From the NCBI RefSeq assembly GCF_014647975.1, contig NZ_BMQF01000001.1, positions 682,001 to 746,000 of the forward strand: DNA of 64,000 bases, given 5' to 3'. Source of the stretch: Streptomyces fumigatiscleroticus (GTDB lineage Bacteria > Actinomycetota > Actinomycetes > Streptomycetales > Streptomycetaceae). The notes beneath the pieces were generated by a model. The model searched no databases and was not told the DNA's origin. It saw only the letters and a program-made list of their open reading frames with translations. Both the position numbers and the translations under genes were made by a program. Position 1 is the stretch's first letter, and each line of letters begins with the position of its first letter. Below are positions 48,894-57,335 of this stretch, in pieces.

Positions 48894-50792
48894 TCAGGCC
48901 GGAGCGGACTCCGTGGCGTCCGCTCCCCGGTGCCGGCGTTCGAACTGCGTCCGGTACAGCTCCGCGTACCGCCCGTCCGCCGCGAGCAGTTCCTCGTGCG
49001 TGCCCCGTTCGACGACGCGGCCGGCCTCGATCACCAGGATCAGGTCGGCGGAGCGGACCGTGGACAGGCGGTGGGCGATGACCAGGGCCGTCCGGTCGGA
49101 CAGGGCTTCCGTGAGCGCCTCCTGGACGGCGGTCTCGGAGGTGTTGTCCAGATGGGCGGTGGCCTCGTCGAGGACGACCACGCGCCGGCGGGCCAGCAGC
49201 AGCCGGGCGATGGTCATCCGCTGGCGCTCGCCGCCGGAGAGCCGGTAGCCGCGCTCGCCGACCACCGTGTCCAGGCCGTCGGGCAGGGAGCGCACCAGAT
49301 CGTCGAGGCGGGCGCGGCGCAGGGCGTCCCACAGGTCGGCGTCGGTGGCCCCGGGGCGGGCCAGGAGCAGATTGGCGCGAACGGTGTCGTGGAAGAGGTG
49401 GCCGTCCTGGGTGACCATGCCGACGGTCTCGGTGAGGGACCGCGCGGTCAGGTCGCGGACGTCGACGCCGCCGACGCGCACGCTGCCCCCGTCGGTGTCG
49501 TACAGACGCGGCAGCAGTTGGGCGATGGTGGACTTGCCGGCGCCGGAGGAGCCGACGAGGGCGACGGTCTGCCCGGGTTCGGCGCGGAAGGAGACGCCGT
49601 GCAGGACCTCGGCACCGCCCCGGGTGTCCAGGGACGCGACCTCCTCCAGGGAGGCCAGGGAGACCTTGTCGGCGGCCGGGTAGCCGAAGCGGACGTCCTC
49701 GAACTCGACGGCGACGGGGCCGTCGGGGACCGGCCGCGCGTCCGCCCGCTCCTCGATGAGCGGCTTCAGGTCCAGCACCTCGAAGACCCGCTCGAAGCTG
49801 ACCAGGGCGCTCATCACCTCCACCCGGGCCCCGGCGAGCGCGGTGAGCGGCGCGTACAGGCGGGTCAGCAGCAGGGCGAGGGAGACCACCGCGCCGGGCT
49901 CCATGCTGCCGCGCAGGGCGAAGAAGCCGCCCAGGCCGTAGACCAGGGCCAGCGCCAGGGCGGAGACCAGGGTCAGCGCGGTGATGAACGCCGCCTGCGC
50001 GGTCGCCGTGCGCACCCCGATGTCCGCGACCCGGCGGGCGCGCACCGCGAACTCCGCCGACTCCTGTTCCGGGCGGCCGAACAGCTTGACCAGCGTGGCG
50101 CCGGGCGTGGAGAACCGCTCGGTCATCCGGGTGCCCATGGCGGCGTTCAGGGCCGCCGCCTCCCGCTGCATCCGGGCCATCCGGCCGCCCATGCGCCGGG
50201 CGGGCACCACGAACACCGGCAGCAGCACCAGCGCCAGCAGCGTGACCTGCCAGGACAGGGTGAGCATCACGGCGAGCGTGAGCACCAGCGTGACCAGGTT
50301 GCCGACCACCCCGGACAGGGTGTTGCTGAACGCCCGCTGGGCGCCGATGACGTCGTTGTTGAGACGGGAGACGAGCGCCCCCGTACGGGTACGTGTGAAG
50401 AACGCGACCGGCATGCGCTGCACATGGTCGAAGACGGCCGTGCGCAGATCCAGGATGAGGCTCTCCCCGAGGGTCGCCGACAGCCGTCTGCCGAGGATGC
50501 CGAGTGCCGCCTCGGCGACGGCGATCAGTGCGATCAGCAGGGCCAGACGGACGACGGTGTCCTCGTCGCCGCCCGTCACGATCGCGTCCACGACCCGTCC
50601 GGCCAGCACCGGTGTGGCGACGGCGAGCAGCGCGGTCGCCACGCCGAGCAGCACGAACAGGGCGATCCGGCTCCGGTGCGGGCGGGCGAAGGCGCCGACG
50701 CGGCGCAGCGTGGCGCGGGCCAGGGGCCGGTGCTCCCGTTCGGCGTTCAGCACGCTGTGCAGCTGGGTCCAGGCTGTGGTCTCCATGCTCAT
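48894..50792 (-). CDS. ABC exporter half-transporter (fused TMD-NBD), SoxR-regulated
   Basis: 632 residues from ATG 50792, which is at the predicted transcription start. Six-helix membrane domain (RIALFVLLGVATALLAVATP, LALLIALIAVAEAALGIL, LVTLVLTLAVMLTLSW, LLALVLLPVFVVPARRM, ALALVYGLGGFFAL) then NBD: Walker A VALVGSSGAGKSTIAQLLP, Q-loop TVGMVTQDGHLFHDTV, signature LSGGERQRMTIARLLL, Walker B VVVLDEATAHLD, H-loop LVIAHRLSTV. It pumps drugs or redox-active metabolites as a homodimer or heterodimer. The SoxR-type promoter matches what is known for an S. coelicolor ABC transporter in the SoxR regulon. Confidence 0.95.
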   Translation of the reverse strand: MSMETTAWTQLHSVLNAEREHRPLARATLRRVGAFARPHRSRIALFVLLGVATALLAVATPVLAGRVVDAIVTGGDEDTVVRLALLIALIAVAEAALGILGRRLSATLGESLILDLRTAVFDHVQRMPVAFFTRTRTGALVSRLNNDVIGAQRAFSNTLSGVVGNLVTLVLTLAVMLTLSWQVTLLALVLLPVFVVPARRMGGRMARMQREAAALNAAMGTRMTERFSTPGATLVKLFGRPEQESAEFAVRARRVADIGVRTATAQAAFITALTLVSALALALVYGLGGFFALRGSMEPGAVVSLALLLTRLYAPLTALAGARVEVMSALVSFERVFEVLDLKPLIEERADARPVPDGPVAVEFEDVRFGYPAADKVSLASLEEVASLDTRGGAEVLHGVSFRAEPGQTVALVGSSGAGKSTIAQLLPRLYDTDGGSVRVGGVDVRDLTARSLTETVGMVTQDGHLFHDTVRANLLLARPGATDADLWDALRRARLDDLVRSLPDGLDTVVGERGYRLSGGERQRMTIARLLLARRRVVVLDEATAHLDNTSETAVQEALTEALSDRTALVIAHRLSTVRSADLILVIEAGRVVERGTHEELLAADGRYAELYRTQFERRHRGADATESAPA

Positions 50793-50799
50793 ACACGGC

Positions 50800-50830
50800 A
50801 ACGTAGAACCTCAATCATCCTTGAGGTCAA
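50800..50830 (-). promoter_or_regulatory. SoxR box and 19-bp-spacer promoter
   Basis: On the minus strand: -35 TTGACC (50830-50825), 19-bp spacer, -10 TACGTT (50805-50800). CCTCAA-N6-TTGAGG (50809-50826) fills the spacer and matches the SoxR-box half-sites of E. coli soxS and the S. coelicolor regulon. The long spacer is the hallmark of MerR-type activation. ATG follows 7 bases after the -10, giving a leaderless transcript. Confidence 0.88.
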
Positions 50831-50931
50831 GGTGTGCGGGGGCGCGCCCCGCCCAGCCGCCCGCGGGCCGTAAGCCGTCGGCCCCGCTTCCGCAACCCGC
50901 CGTTGGTGCGGTGCGGAGAACCTTCCCGGAC

Positions 50932-51906
50932 GTGACTGCGGTACAACTCCCCGAACTCCGCCCGGGACGATTCCCCCGTCGCGTCCCGGTCCGCCGGATC
51001 CTGTGTCTGCTTCCGCTTCTGCTCGTCACCGTGGTCGCGGTGCGGCACCGGGCCGTGCTCGCCGAGGGCTTCGGCCATCTCGCCACCGCCGAGTGGCCCT
51101 GGCTGCTGGCCGCGGCCGGCGCCACCTGCCTGACCTGGGTCGCCGCCGCGTTCACACGGCAGGGCGCGGTCGTCGAACGGCTGCCCAGGCGGCGGCTGCT
51201 GGCCACGCAGTTCGCCGCGGGCGCGGCCAACCACCTGCTGCCCACGGGCCTGGGCGCGAGCGCGGTGAACCTGCGGTTCATGACCGTCTGCGGGCTGCCG
51301 CCGGCCCGTTCCGCCGCCGCGCTCGCGCTGTATCTGCTGGCGGAGACCGTCGGCCGGCTCACCCTGCTGGGCGCGCTGCTCCTCGCCTTCCCCGACGCGC
51401 TGCGGCCGGGCACGCTCGTCCCCGGGGCGGCGCTCGGCCCGCTGCTGCTCGGGGCCGGCGCGGCACTGGCCGTGGCGGCGGCCGTGCTGGTGTCCGTGCG
51501 GCGGCTGCGCACCGCGGCGGTGTCCTTCCTGCGGACCGCGCTGGGCGAGGCCCGCTCGGTGCACACCCGCCCGGCCCGGGCGCTGGCGCTGTGGGGCGGC
51601 TCGTTCGCCTTTCCCGCGCTTCAGGCCGCCGGGCTGGTCCTGGTCGGGCGGGCGCTGGAACTGCCGGTGCCGCCCGCGCACATGGCGGTCGCCTATCTCG
51701 CGGCGACGGTCGCGGTCGCGCTGATCCCCACCCCGGGCGGGCTCGGCTCGGTCGAGGCCGCGCTGGTCGTGGCGCTGGTCGCGGCGGGCGGCCCGGCGAC
51801 GGTGGCCACGGCGGTGGTCCTCGCCTTCCGCATCATCACCGTCTGGCTGCCGCTGCTGCCGGGGGCGCTGACGCTGGGCGCGCTGGTGCGGCTGCGGGTG
51901 ATCTGA
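50932..51906 (+). CDS. YbhN/UPF0104-type membrane protein (flippase-like)
   Basis: About 324 residues; GTG 50932 preferred, GTG 50911 possible. Eight or so hydrophobic segments, e.g. VRRILCLLPLLLVTVVAVRH, WPWLLAAAGATCLTWVAAAF, AAGAANHLLPTGLGASAVNL (polar loop typical of the family), LLLGAGAALAVAAAVLVSV, and VALIPTPGGLGSVEAALVVA (the conserved PTPGGxGxxE motif). It belongs to the lysylphosphatidylglycerol-synthase membrane-domain/YbhN family, thought to flip lipids or polyprenyl-linked substrates. No synthase domain is attached. Confidence 0.88.
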   Translation: MTAVQLPELRPGRFPRRVPVRRILCLLPLLLVTVVAVRHRAVLAEGFGHLATAEWPWLLAAAGATCLTWVAAAFTRQGAVVERLPRRRLLATQFAAGAANHLLPTGLGASAVNLRFMTVCGLPPARSAAALALYLLAETVGRLTLLGALLLAFPDALRPGTLVPGAALGPLLLGAGAALAVAAAVLVSVRRLRTAAVSFLRTALGEARSVHTRPARALALWGGSFAFPALQAAGLVLVGRALELPVPPAHMAVAYLAATVAVALIPTPGGLGSVEAALVVALVAAGGPATVATAVVLAFRIITVWLPLLPGALTLGALVRLRVI

Positions 51907-51977
51907 CCTCCGGCCGGGTTCCCCCGGCGCCCGGCGCGGGTAACGTGCGCCCTGCCACCCACGGAAAGGGGCCCGCC

Positions 51978-52748
51978 ATGCCGGTCAGGACCGAACGCCG
52001 CGGTGGTGTCACCACGGTCGTCCTCTCCCGCCCCGAGGTGCGCAACGCCGTCGACGGCCCGACCGCCGCCGCACTCGCCGCCGCCTTCCGGGAGTTCGAG
52101 GCGGACGAGGAGGCCCGGGCGGCGGTGCTGTGGGGCGAGGGCGGCACGTTCTGCGCGGGCGCCGACCTCAAGGCGCTGGGCGGCGAGCGCGGCAACCGGG
52201 TCGCCGAGGACGGTGACGGCCCGATGGGACCGAGCCGGCTGCGGCTGTCCAAGCCGGTGATCGCCGCGGTCGCGGGGCACGCGGTGGCCGGGGGCCTGGA
52301 GCTGGCCCTCTGGTGCGATCTGCGCGTCGCCGAGGAGGACGCCGTGTTCGGCGTGTTCTGCCGCCGCTGGGGCGTGCCGCTGATCGACGGCGGCACGGTA
52401 CGGCTGCCCCGGCTGATCGGCACCGGCCGCGCGCTGGACCTGATCCTGACGGGGCGGCCGGTGCCGGCCCGGGAGGCCTGCGCCATGGGGCTGGCCGATC
52501 GCGTCGTGCCCGCCGGCACCGCCCGCGCCGCGGCCGAGGAACTGGCCGCCGCGATCGCCCGGTTCCCGCAGGCCTGCCTGCGCGCGGACCGCGCCTCGGT
52601 CCTCGCCCAGGAGGGCCTGGACGAACCGGCCGCCCTGCGCGCCGAGTTCCGCGGCGGTGCGGCCGTCCTGGAGGAGAGCCTCCAGGGTGCCGCGCGGTTC
52701 GCCGCCGGGGCGGGACGGCACGGGTCGTTCGCCGACGCCGACGGGTGA
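51978..52748 (+). CDS. Enoyl-CoA hydratase/isomerase family protein
   Basis: 256 residues from ATG 51978 with GGAAAGGGG upstream. Crotonase fold: VTTVVLSRPEVRNAVDGPTA, oxyanion-hole region GGTFCAGADLKALGG, VIAAVAGHAVAGGLELALWC (second oxyanion Gly) and CDLRVAEEDAVFGVFCRRWG. One of the two usual catalytic Glu residues may be replaced (FCRRWGVPLIDGGTVRLPRL). It could be a hydratase or an isomerase/hydrolase of the family. Neighbours do not fix the substrate. Confidence 0.92.
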   Translation: MPVRTERRGGVTTVVLSRPEVRNAVDGPTAAALAAAFREFEADEEARAAVLWGEGGTFCAGADLKALGGERGNRVAEDGDGPMGPSRLRLSKPVIAAVAGHAVAGGLELALWCDLRVAEEDAVFGVFCRRWGVPLIDGGTVRLPRLIGTGRALDLILTGRPVPAREACAMGLADRVVPAGTARAAAEELAAAIARFPQACLRADRASVLAQEGLDEPAALRAEFRGGAAVLEESLQGAARFAAGAGRHGSFADADG

Positions 52749-52771
52749 CCGGCGCCCCGGCGGGCTCTCCT

Positions 52772-53992
52772 TCAGGCGGCCGAGACGCGCACCGGCCCGC
52801 CCTCCGGGTCCACCCGGCCGGTCCAGCGGGCCGACAGGGTCAGGGTGCGGTTCGGGACGGCCGCGGACACGTGGCGTTCGCGGTGCAGCGGGCGGCCGTC
52901 CTGGGTGACGTGCAGGACCGGGCGGAGCAGCAGGGCCGTCGTACGCAGCACGAACGGACGGTGGTCACCCGGGGCGACGCGGTTCGGGGCGATCCAGCGC
53001 AGGGGCGGCTCCACGAGCAGGCCGACGCCGCCGGGCCACTCGCCGCCCGCCAGCCACCGACGTACGGCTGCCGCGGCGTGCGCGCCCTCGCGGGCCGCCG
53101 TGCCCGCGCTCTCCACGGGGTGCAGCACGCTGCCCACGGCGAACACGCCGGGCCGCGAGGTGCGCAGGGCACCGTCGACGGCGGGGCCGCGGGTGCCGGC
53201 GTCGAGGGCGATCCCGCCGCGCCGGGCCAGCTCCTGGTCGGGCACGAAGTCGCCGGTGAACACCACGGTGTCGCAGGCCAGGACCGCCGTACGGCCGTCG
53301 CGGCGGCGTACGCGCACGCCCGACAGGCGCCCGTGGCCGAGAAGCTCGGTGACGGTGGTGCCGGTGAGGAGGGGGACGCGGTGGCGCAGCCGGGCGTCCG
53401 CGGCCCGCACGGCCGCCGTCTGGGCGCGGGGCGCCTCGGTGACCAGGGCGACGACCTCGGCGCCCGCGGCCCGTACGGTGCCGGCGGCGGCGTAGGAGAC
53501 GTCCTCCGCGCCGACGATCACCGCGCGCGTGCCGATCCGCTGCCCGTACAGGTGCACGGCCTGCTGGAGCTCGCCGGTGGTGTAGACACCGGCGGGCCGG
53601 GTGCCGGGGACCAGGCGGGCGGCGCGGGGGCGTTCGCGGGCGCCGGTGGCCAGCACGACCGCCCGCGCGGCGATCGTCTCCGGGCCTGCCGGGCTCACGG
53701 TGGCCAGCTCCAGGGGGCCCGTCCAGTCCAGGGCGGTCACACCGGTGCGCACGGCGGCGCCGGATCTCTCGGCGGCGTCGGTGAGCAGCCGCGCGTGAGC
53801 GGGTCCGGTCAGCGGGTGCAGCCAGGTGCCGAAGCCGCCGTGCGCGCAGTGCCGGGGCACCCCGCCGGCCCGCTGCTCCCGCTCCAGCACCTCCACGCGG
53901 CCCGCTCCGGCGGCGGCCAGCCGGGCGGCGGCGGCCAGTCCGCCGGGACCCGCGCCGACGAGGAGGACGTCGACCTCGCGTACGGGGGTCAT
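52772..53992 (-). CDS. FAD/NAD(P)-dependent oxidoreductase, partner of G3P dehydrogenase
   Basis: 406 residues; its ATG overlaps the stop of the upstream gene (ATGA). Rossmann FAD site VDVLLVGAGPGGLAAAARLA, second dinucleotide site TRAVIVGAEDVSYAAAGTVR, and FAD-binding end GVFAVGSVLHPVESAGTAA. No CxxxxC redox pair. The C-terminal 90 residues are a small beta domain (LLVEPPLRWIAPNRVAPGDH). Such proteins accompany GlpA-like dehydrogenases and pass electrons to NAD or the membrane. Part of the kinase-dehydrogenase-oxidoreductase operon on the minus strand. Confidence 0.88.
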   Translation of the reverse strand: MTPVREVDVLLVGAGPGGLAAAARLAAAGAGRVEVLEREQRAGGVPRHCAHGGFGTWLHPLTGPAHARLLTDAAERSGAAVRTGVTALDWTGPLELATVSPAGPETIAARAVVLATGARERPRAARLVPGTRPAGVYTTGELQQAVHLYGQRIGTRAVIVGAEDVSYAAAGTVRAAGAEVVALVTEAPRAQTAAVRAADARLRHRVPLLTGTTVTELLGHGRLSGVRVRRRDGRTAVLACDTVVFTGDFVPDQELARRGGIALDAGTRGPAVDGALRTSRPGVFAVGSVLHPVESAGTAAREGAHAAAAVRRWLAGGEWPGGVGLLVEPPLRWIAPNRVAPGDHRPFVLRTTALLLRPVLHVTQDGRPLHRERHVSAAVPNRTLTLSARWTGRVDPEGGPVRVSAA

Positions 53993-55413
53993 GCGCGCGC
54001 CTCCTGCGGGCCGTGCCGGTGCCGCTCCCACAGGTCCCGCACCGCCGCTCCGCAGTGGAAGCCCTGGCAGCGGCCCGCCCGGACGCGGGTGCGGCGGCGC
54101 AGTCCGTCCAGGGTGCGCGGCGGGACCGTACCGGCGAGGGCGTCGCGGATCTCGCCGCGGGAGACGCGCTCGCAGTGGCAGACGAGGGTGCCGTACTCCG
54201 GGTCGGCGGCGACGAGTTCCGGTTGCCGGCAGGGGCGCGGGAAGGCCTCGCCGAGGTTCGGCATGCGCACCGGCTCCAGCTCCCGTGCCGGGCCGCCGTC
54301 CAGCCCCATGTCCTCGAGCAGCCCGGTGACATGGGCGGCGAGGGCGAGGGAGGCGGTCAGGCCGGTGGAGCGGATGCCGCCCACGGTGACGCAAGCCTGC
54401 CCGGGATGTGCGGCGACGGCGTAGTCGTCGTGCTCGGTGGCGGCGCGCAGCCCGGCGTAGACGGCCGTGACCTCCTCGTCGTCCAGCGCGGGCAGGATCC
54501 GCCGGCCCTTCTCCCGCAGCAGCGCCAGTCCGCCGGCGGTGGAGCCGGTGGCGCTCTTGTCGTCCAGGTCCTCGGCGGTGGGGCCGAGCAGGACGTTGCC
54601 GTACACGGTGGGGGCGACGAGCACACCCTTGCCCAGGGCGGTGGGGACGGGCAGCAGGATGTGGCGGACCAGGTCGCGGGCGAACTTGTCGTACACGATG
54701 AGCTGGCCGCGGCGCGGGGTGACGGTGAAGTCCTGGTGCCCGAGGTGCCGGTCGAGCGCGTCGGCGTGGAGTCCGGCGGCGTTGACGAGGTGACGGGCGG
54801 TCAGGGTGCCGCGGCCGGTGGTGAGGCGGTGCGGTCCGCCGGTGTGGCTCACCCCGGTCACCGGCGTGTTGAGGTGCAGGTCCACTCCGTGGCGGACGGC
54901 CTGGGTGGCGTAGGCGAGCGTCGTCGTCCAGGGGCAGATGATGCTCTCGCCGGGCACGTGCAGGGCGCCGAGCGCGCCCGGTCCGAGGCGGGGTTCGCGG
55001 GCGTAGAGGTCGGCGGGGCCGAGGATGCGGGTGTCGTGGCACTCGTTGCGCTCCGCCTTCTCGGCGAGGCGGGGCAGGGCGGCGCGCTGCTCCTCGTCCC
55101 AGGCGACGAGCAGCGCGCCGACCGGTTCGACGGGGATGCCCGACTCGGCGGCGTACGCGGCGAGCGCCCGGGAGCCCTCGCGGACCAGCCGCGCCTCCAG
55201 CGATCCGGGAACCGCGTCGAACCCGGTGTGCAGGATGGCGGTGTTGGCCTTGGAGGTGCCCTGACCGACGTCGTCCTGGGCCTCGACGAGGGCGATGCGC
55301 AGCCCGGGCCGGCGGGCGAGTTCCCGGGCGATCGCGCAGCCAACGACTCCGGCACCGACGACCGCCACGTCGTACGGCACCGGGGGCAGCGGCCCGTGGG
55401 CGGTGACCGTCAT
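53989..55413 (-). CDS. GlpA-like glycerol-3-phosphate dehydrogenase with BFD-type [2Fe-2S] end
   Basis: 474 residues from ATG 55413 with GGGAG upstream. FAD site YDVAVVGAGVVGCAIARELA; DAO/GlpA pattern DVGQGTSKANTAILHTGFDA, ICPWTTTLAYATQAV, GRRILPALDDEEVTAVYAGL, CVTVGGIRSTGLTASLALA. C-terminal BFD domain: GTLVCHCERVSRGEI and RVRAGRCQGFHCGAAVRD, four Cys for an Fe-S cluster. It oxidises G3P to DHAP, fed by the FGGY kinase upstream. D-/L-2-hydroxyacid or amino-acid oxidation are alternatives. Confidence 0.88.
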   Translation of the reverse strand: MTVTAHGPLPPVPYDVAVVGAGVVGCAIARELARRPGLRIALVEAQDDVGQGTSKANTAILHTGFDAVPGSLEARLVREGSRALAAYAAESGIPVEPVGALLVAWDEEQRAALPRLAEKAERNECHDTRILGPADLYAREPRLGPGALGALHVPGESIICPWTTTLAYATQAVRHGVDLHLNTPVTGVSHTGGPHRLTTGRGTLTARHLVNAAGLHADALDRHLGHQDFTVTPRRGQLIVYDKFARDLVRHILLPVPTALGKGVLVAPTVYGNVLLGPTAEDLDDKSATGSTAGGLALLREKGRRILPALDDEEVTAVYAGLRAATEHDDYAVAAHPGQACVTVGGIRSTGLTASLALAAHVTGLLEDMGLDGGPARELEPVRMPNLGEAFPRPCRQPELVAADPEYGTLVCHCERVSRGEIRDALAGTVPPRTLDGLRRRTRVRAGRCQGFHCGAAVRDLWERHRHGPQEARA

Positions 55414-55469
55414 ACGGGGCTCCCTTCGAACGGACGGACCCGGAACAGGCGAGCGGAAGCCCCGCGACT

Positions 55470-55641
55470 CACCGATCGGAGCCGGGGGCGGCGAGCCGCT
55501 GCCGACGACCGTCATGCGGGGCCCCCTTCCAGCAGGCCCGCGACAGGCGAGCGGAAGCCGCGCCTCTCGCCCGGGCCGACCACCACCACACCGATCGGAG
55601 CCGGGGGCGGCGAGCCGCTGCCGACGACCGTCATGCGGGGC
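55470..55641. repeat. 53-bp perfect direct repeat, 119-bp period
   Basis: 55470-55522 and 55589-55641 are identical; each begins CACCGATCGGAGCCGG and ends GTCATGCGGGGC. A weaker third copy of the end is at the G3P dehydrogenase start (GTCATACGGGGC, 55410-55421). The second unit includes the kinase stop, so the spacer between kinase and dehydrogenase grew by tandem duplication, creating repeated false starts (MTVVGSGSPPPAPIG). Confidence 0.9.
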
Positions 55642-57070
55642 TCCGTCCCAGCAGGGCGGTGACCTGGGTGCGGAAGGCGGCCCGGCGTTCGGCGGCCTCG
55701 TCGGCGCTGATGCGCGGCTCGTGGACGGCGGCCGGTCTCCACCGGGGCAGGGCCTCGGCCGGGGTCAGTCCCGGCTCGGCGCCCAGCCGGGCCAGGGCGC
55801 CGGCGCCGAGGGCCGTCGCGTCGGGCAGGGCGGACACTTCGACGGGACGTTGCAGCAGGTCGGCCTGGGTCTGCATGAGCAGCCGCGAGCGGGTCAGGCC
55901 GCCGTCCACGCGCAGCGCCTCCAGCCGGGTGCCCAGGTCGGTCTCGGCGGCGTCGGCGAGTTCGGCGACCTGGGCGGCCAGCCCCTCGCACAGGGCCCGC
56001 ACCAGGTGTCCCGCGGTGGTGTCCAGGCCGAGTCCGGTGAGCGAGCCGCGCAGGTCGCCGCGCCACCACGGGGCGGCCAGCCCGGCCAGGGCGGGGACGA
56101 AGGTGACGCCGCCGCTGTCGGGCACGGTGGAGCCCACGGTGTCGAGGTCGGCGGCGCCGCCGATGACGCCGAGGCCGGTGAGCCAGCGCACGGCGGACGC
56201 GGCCGTGTAGACCTGCCCGTCGAGGCAGTAGCCGGGGCGTCCGGCGAGCCGCCAGGCGACACAGCTGACCAGGCCGGAGCCGCCGCGCCGGGGGGTGTCG
56301 CCGGTGTGGGCGAGGAGGAACGCGCCGGTTCCGTAGGTGCACTTGGCGGCGCCGGGCGCGGTGACGCGCTGGGCGAGCAGGGCGGCCTGCTGGTCGACGG
56401 CGAGGCCGGTGAGGGGGATCGGCGGGCCGAAGGCGGTGGTGGTGCCGGCGGGGGCGGCGTTGTCGACGACCTCAGGGAGCCGTTCGCCGTCCAGGCCCCA
56501 CAGGGCCAGGGCGCGCGGCGACCACTCGGCGCGGTCGAGGTCGAGGAGCTGGGTGCGGCCCGCGGTCGCGGCGTCGGTGACGTACGCGCCGGTGAGCCGG
56601 TGGACCAGCCAGACGTCGCTGGTGGTGACGGTGCCCTCGCGGGTGAGGTGGCGCCGGATCCAGGCCATCTTCGGGGCGGCGAAGTACGGGTCGAGGGGCA
56701 GGCCGGTCAGGGCCCGCAACTCCTCGCCGTACAGCCGCAGTTCGTCGCAGAGGGGCTGGGCGCGGCGGTCCTGCCAGACCAGCGCCTCGGTCAGCGGGCG
56801 GCCGGTGTCCGGGTCCCAGGCCAGGACGGTCTCGCCCTGGTTGGCCAGGCCCAGCGCCGCGACGGGCTCCCCCGCCTCGGCGAGGGCGCGGGTCCCGGCC
56901 TCGATCACCGAGCCGTACAGCTCTTCGGGGTCGACCTCCGCCAGGCCGCCGGGCGGATGGCGGGGGCGGACGGGAGCGAATCCGGTGCCGAGGACGCCAC
57001 GTTCCGGGCAGATCACCAGCGCCTTGGTGCCGGATGTGCCCTGGTCGACGGCGAGCACCGCATGTGTCAT
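55631..57070 (-). CDS. FGGY-family carbohydrate kinase, glycerol-kinase-like
   Basis: 479 residues, ATG 57070. ATP/phosphate motifs VLAVDQGTSGTKALVICPER and CTYGTGAFLLAHTGD; substrate region ALGLANQGETVLAWD, VWQDRRAQPLCDEL; C-domain LEALRVDGGLTRSRLLMQTQ and DATALGAGALARLG. These match glycerol kinases and close FGGY relatives; the downstream GlpA-like dehydrogenase supports glycerol. Slightly shorter than typical GlpK (about 500). First gene of a three-gene operon. Confidence 0.9.
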   Translation of the reverse strand: MTHAVLAVDQGTSGTKALVICPERGVLGTGFAPVRPRHPPGGLAEVDPEELYGSVIEAGTRALAEAGEPVAALGLANQGETVLAWDPDTGRPLTEALVWQDRRAQPLCDELRLYGEELRALTGLPLDPYFAAPKMAWIRRHLTREGTVTTSDVWLVHRLTGAYVTDAATAGRTQLLDLDRAEWSPRALALWGLDGERLPEVVDNAAPAGTTTAFGPPIPLTGLAVDQQAALLAQRVTAPGAAKCTYGTGAFLLAHTGDTPRRGGSGLVSCVAWRLAGRPGYCLDGQVYTAASAVRWLTGLGVIGGAADLDTVGSTVPDSGGVTFVPALAGLAAPWWRGDLRGSLTGLGLDTTAGHLVRALCEGLAAQVAELADAAETDLGTRLEALRVDGGLTRSRLLMQTQADLLQRPVEVSALPDATALGAGALARLGAEPGLTPAEALPRWRPAAVHEPRISADEAAERRAAFRTQVTALLGRSPA

Positions 57071-57335
57071 CGCGCCCCTTCCGCCGGCGGCCCCTCGGCG
57101 ATCACTGCGCGCCAGCCTGCCGCCGCCGCGCGCACCGCGTCAAGCGGGCCGGGGTGCGGCAACTCGGCCATGAGGTGCCGCAGTTGGTCATGGATCAGTG
57201 AAACGGAAGAGAAGCGTCATCTTCGCGCCTATAGTGACCGCGGACCGGCACGATCCCTCGACCGCCGACCGGAGGAGGGCTGTTGTCACTCCACCCTGCC
57301 GTCCTGCCCGTACCGCTCCCGGAAGCGGCCGGGTG

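Noticed and set aside
48894..50814. Antisense plus-strand frame across the ABC transporter
   Set aside because: No ribosome site or motif. The plus-strand membrane protein starts only at about 50932.
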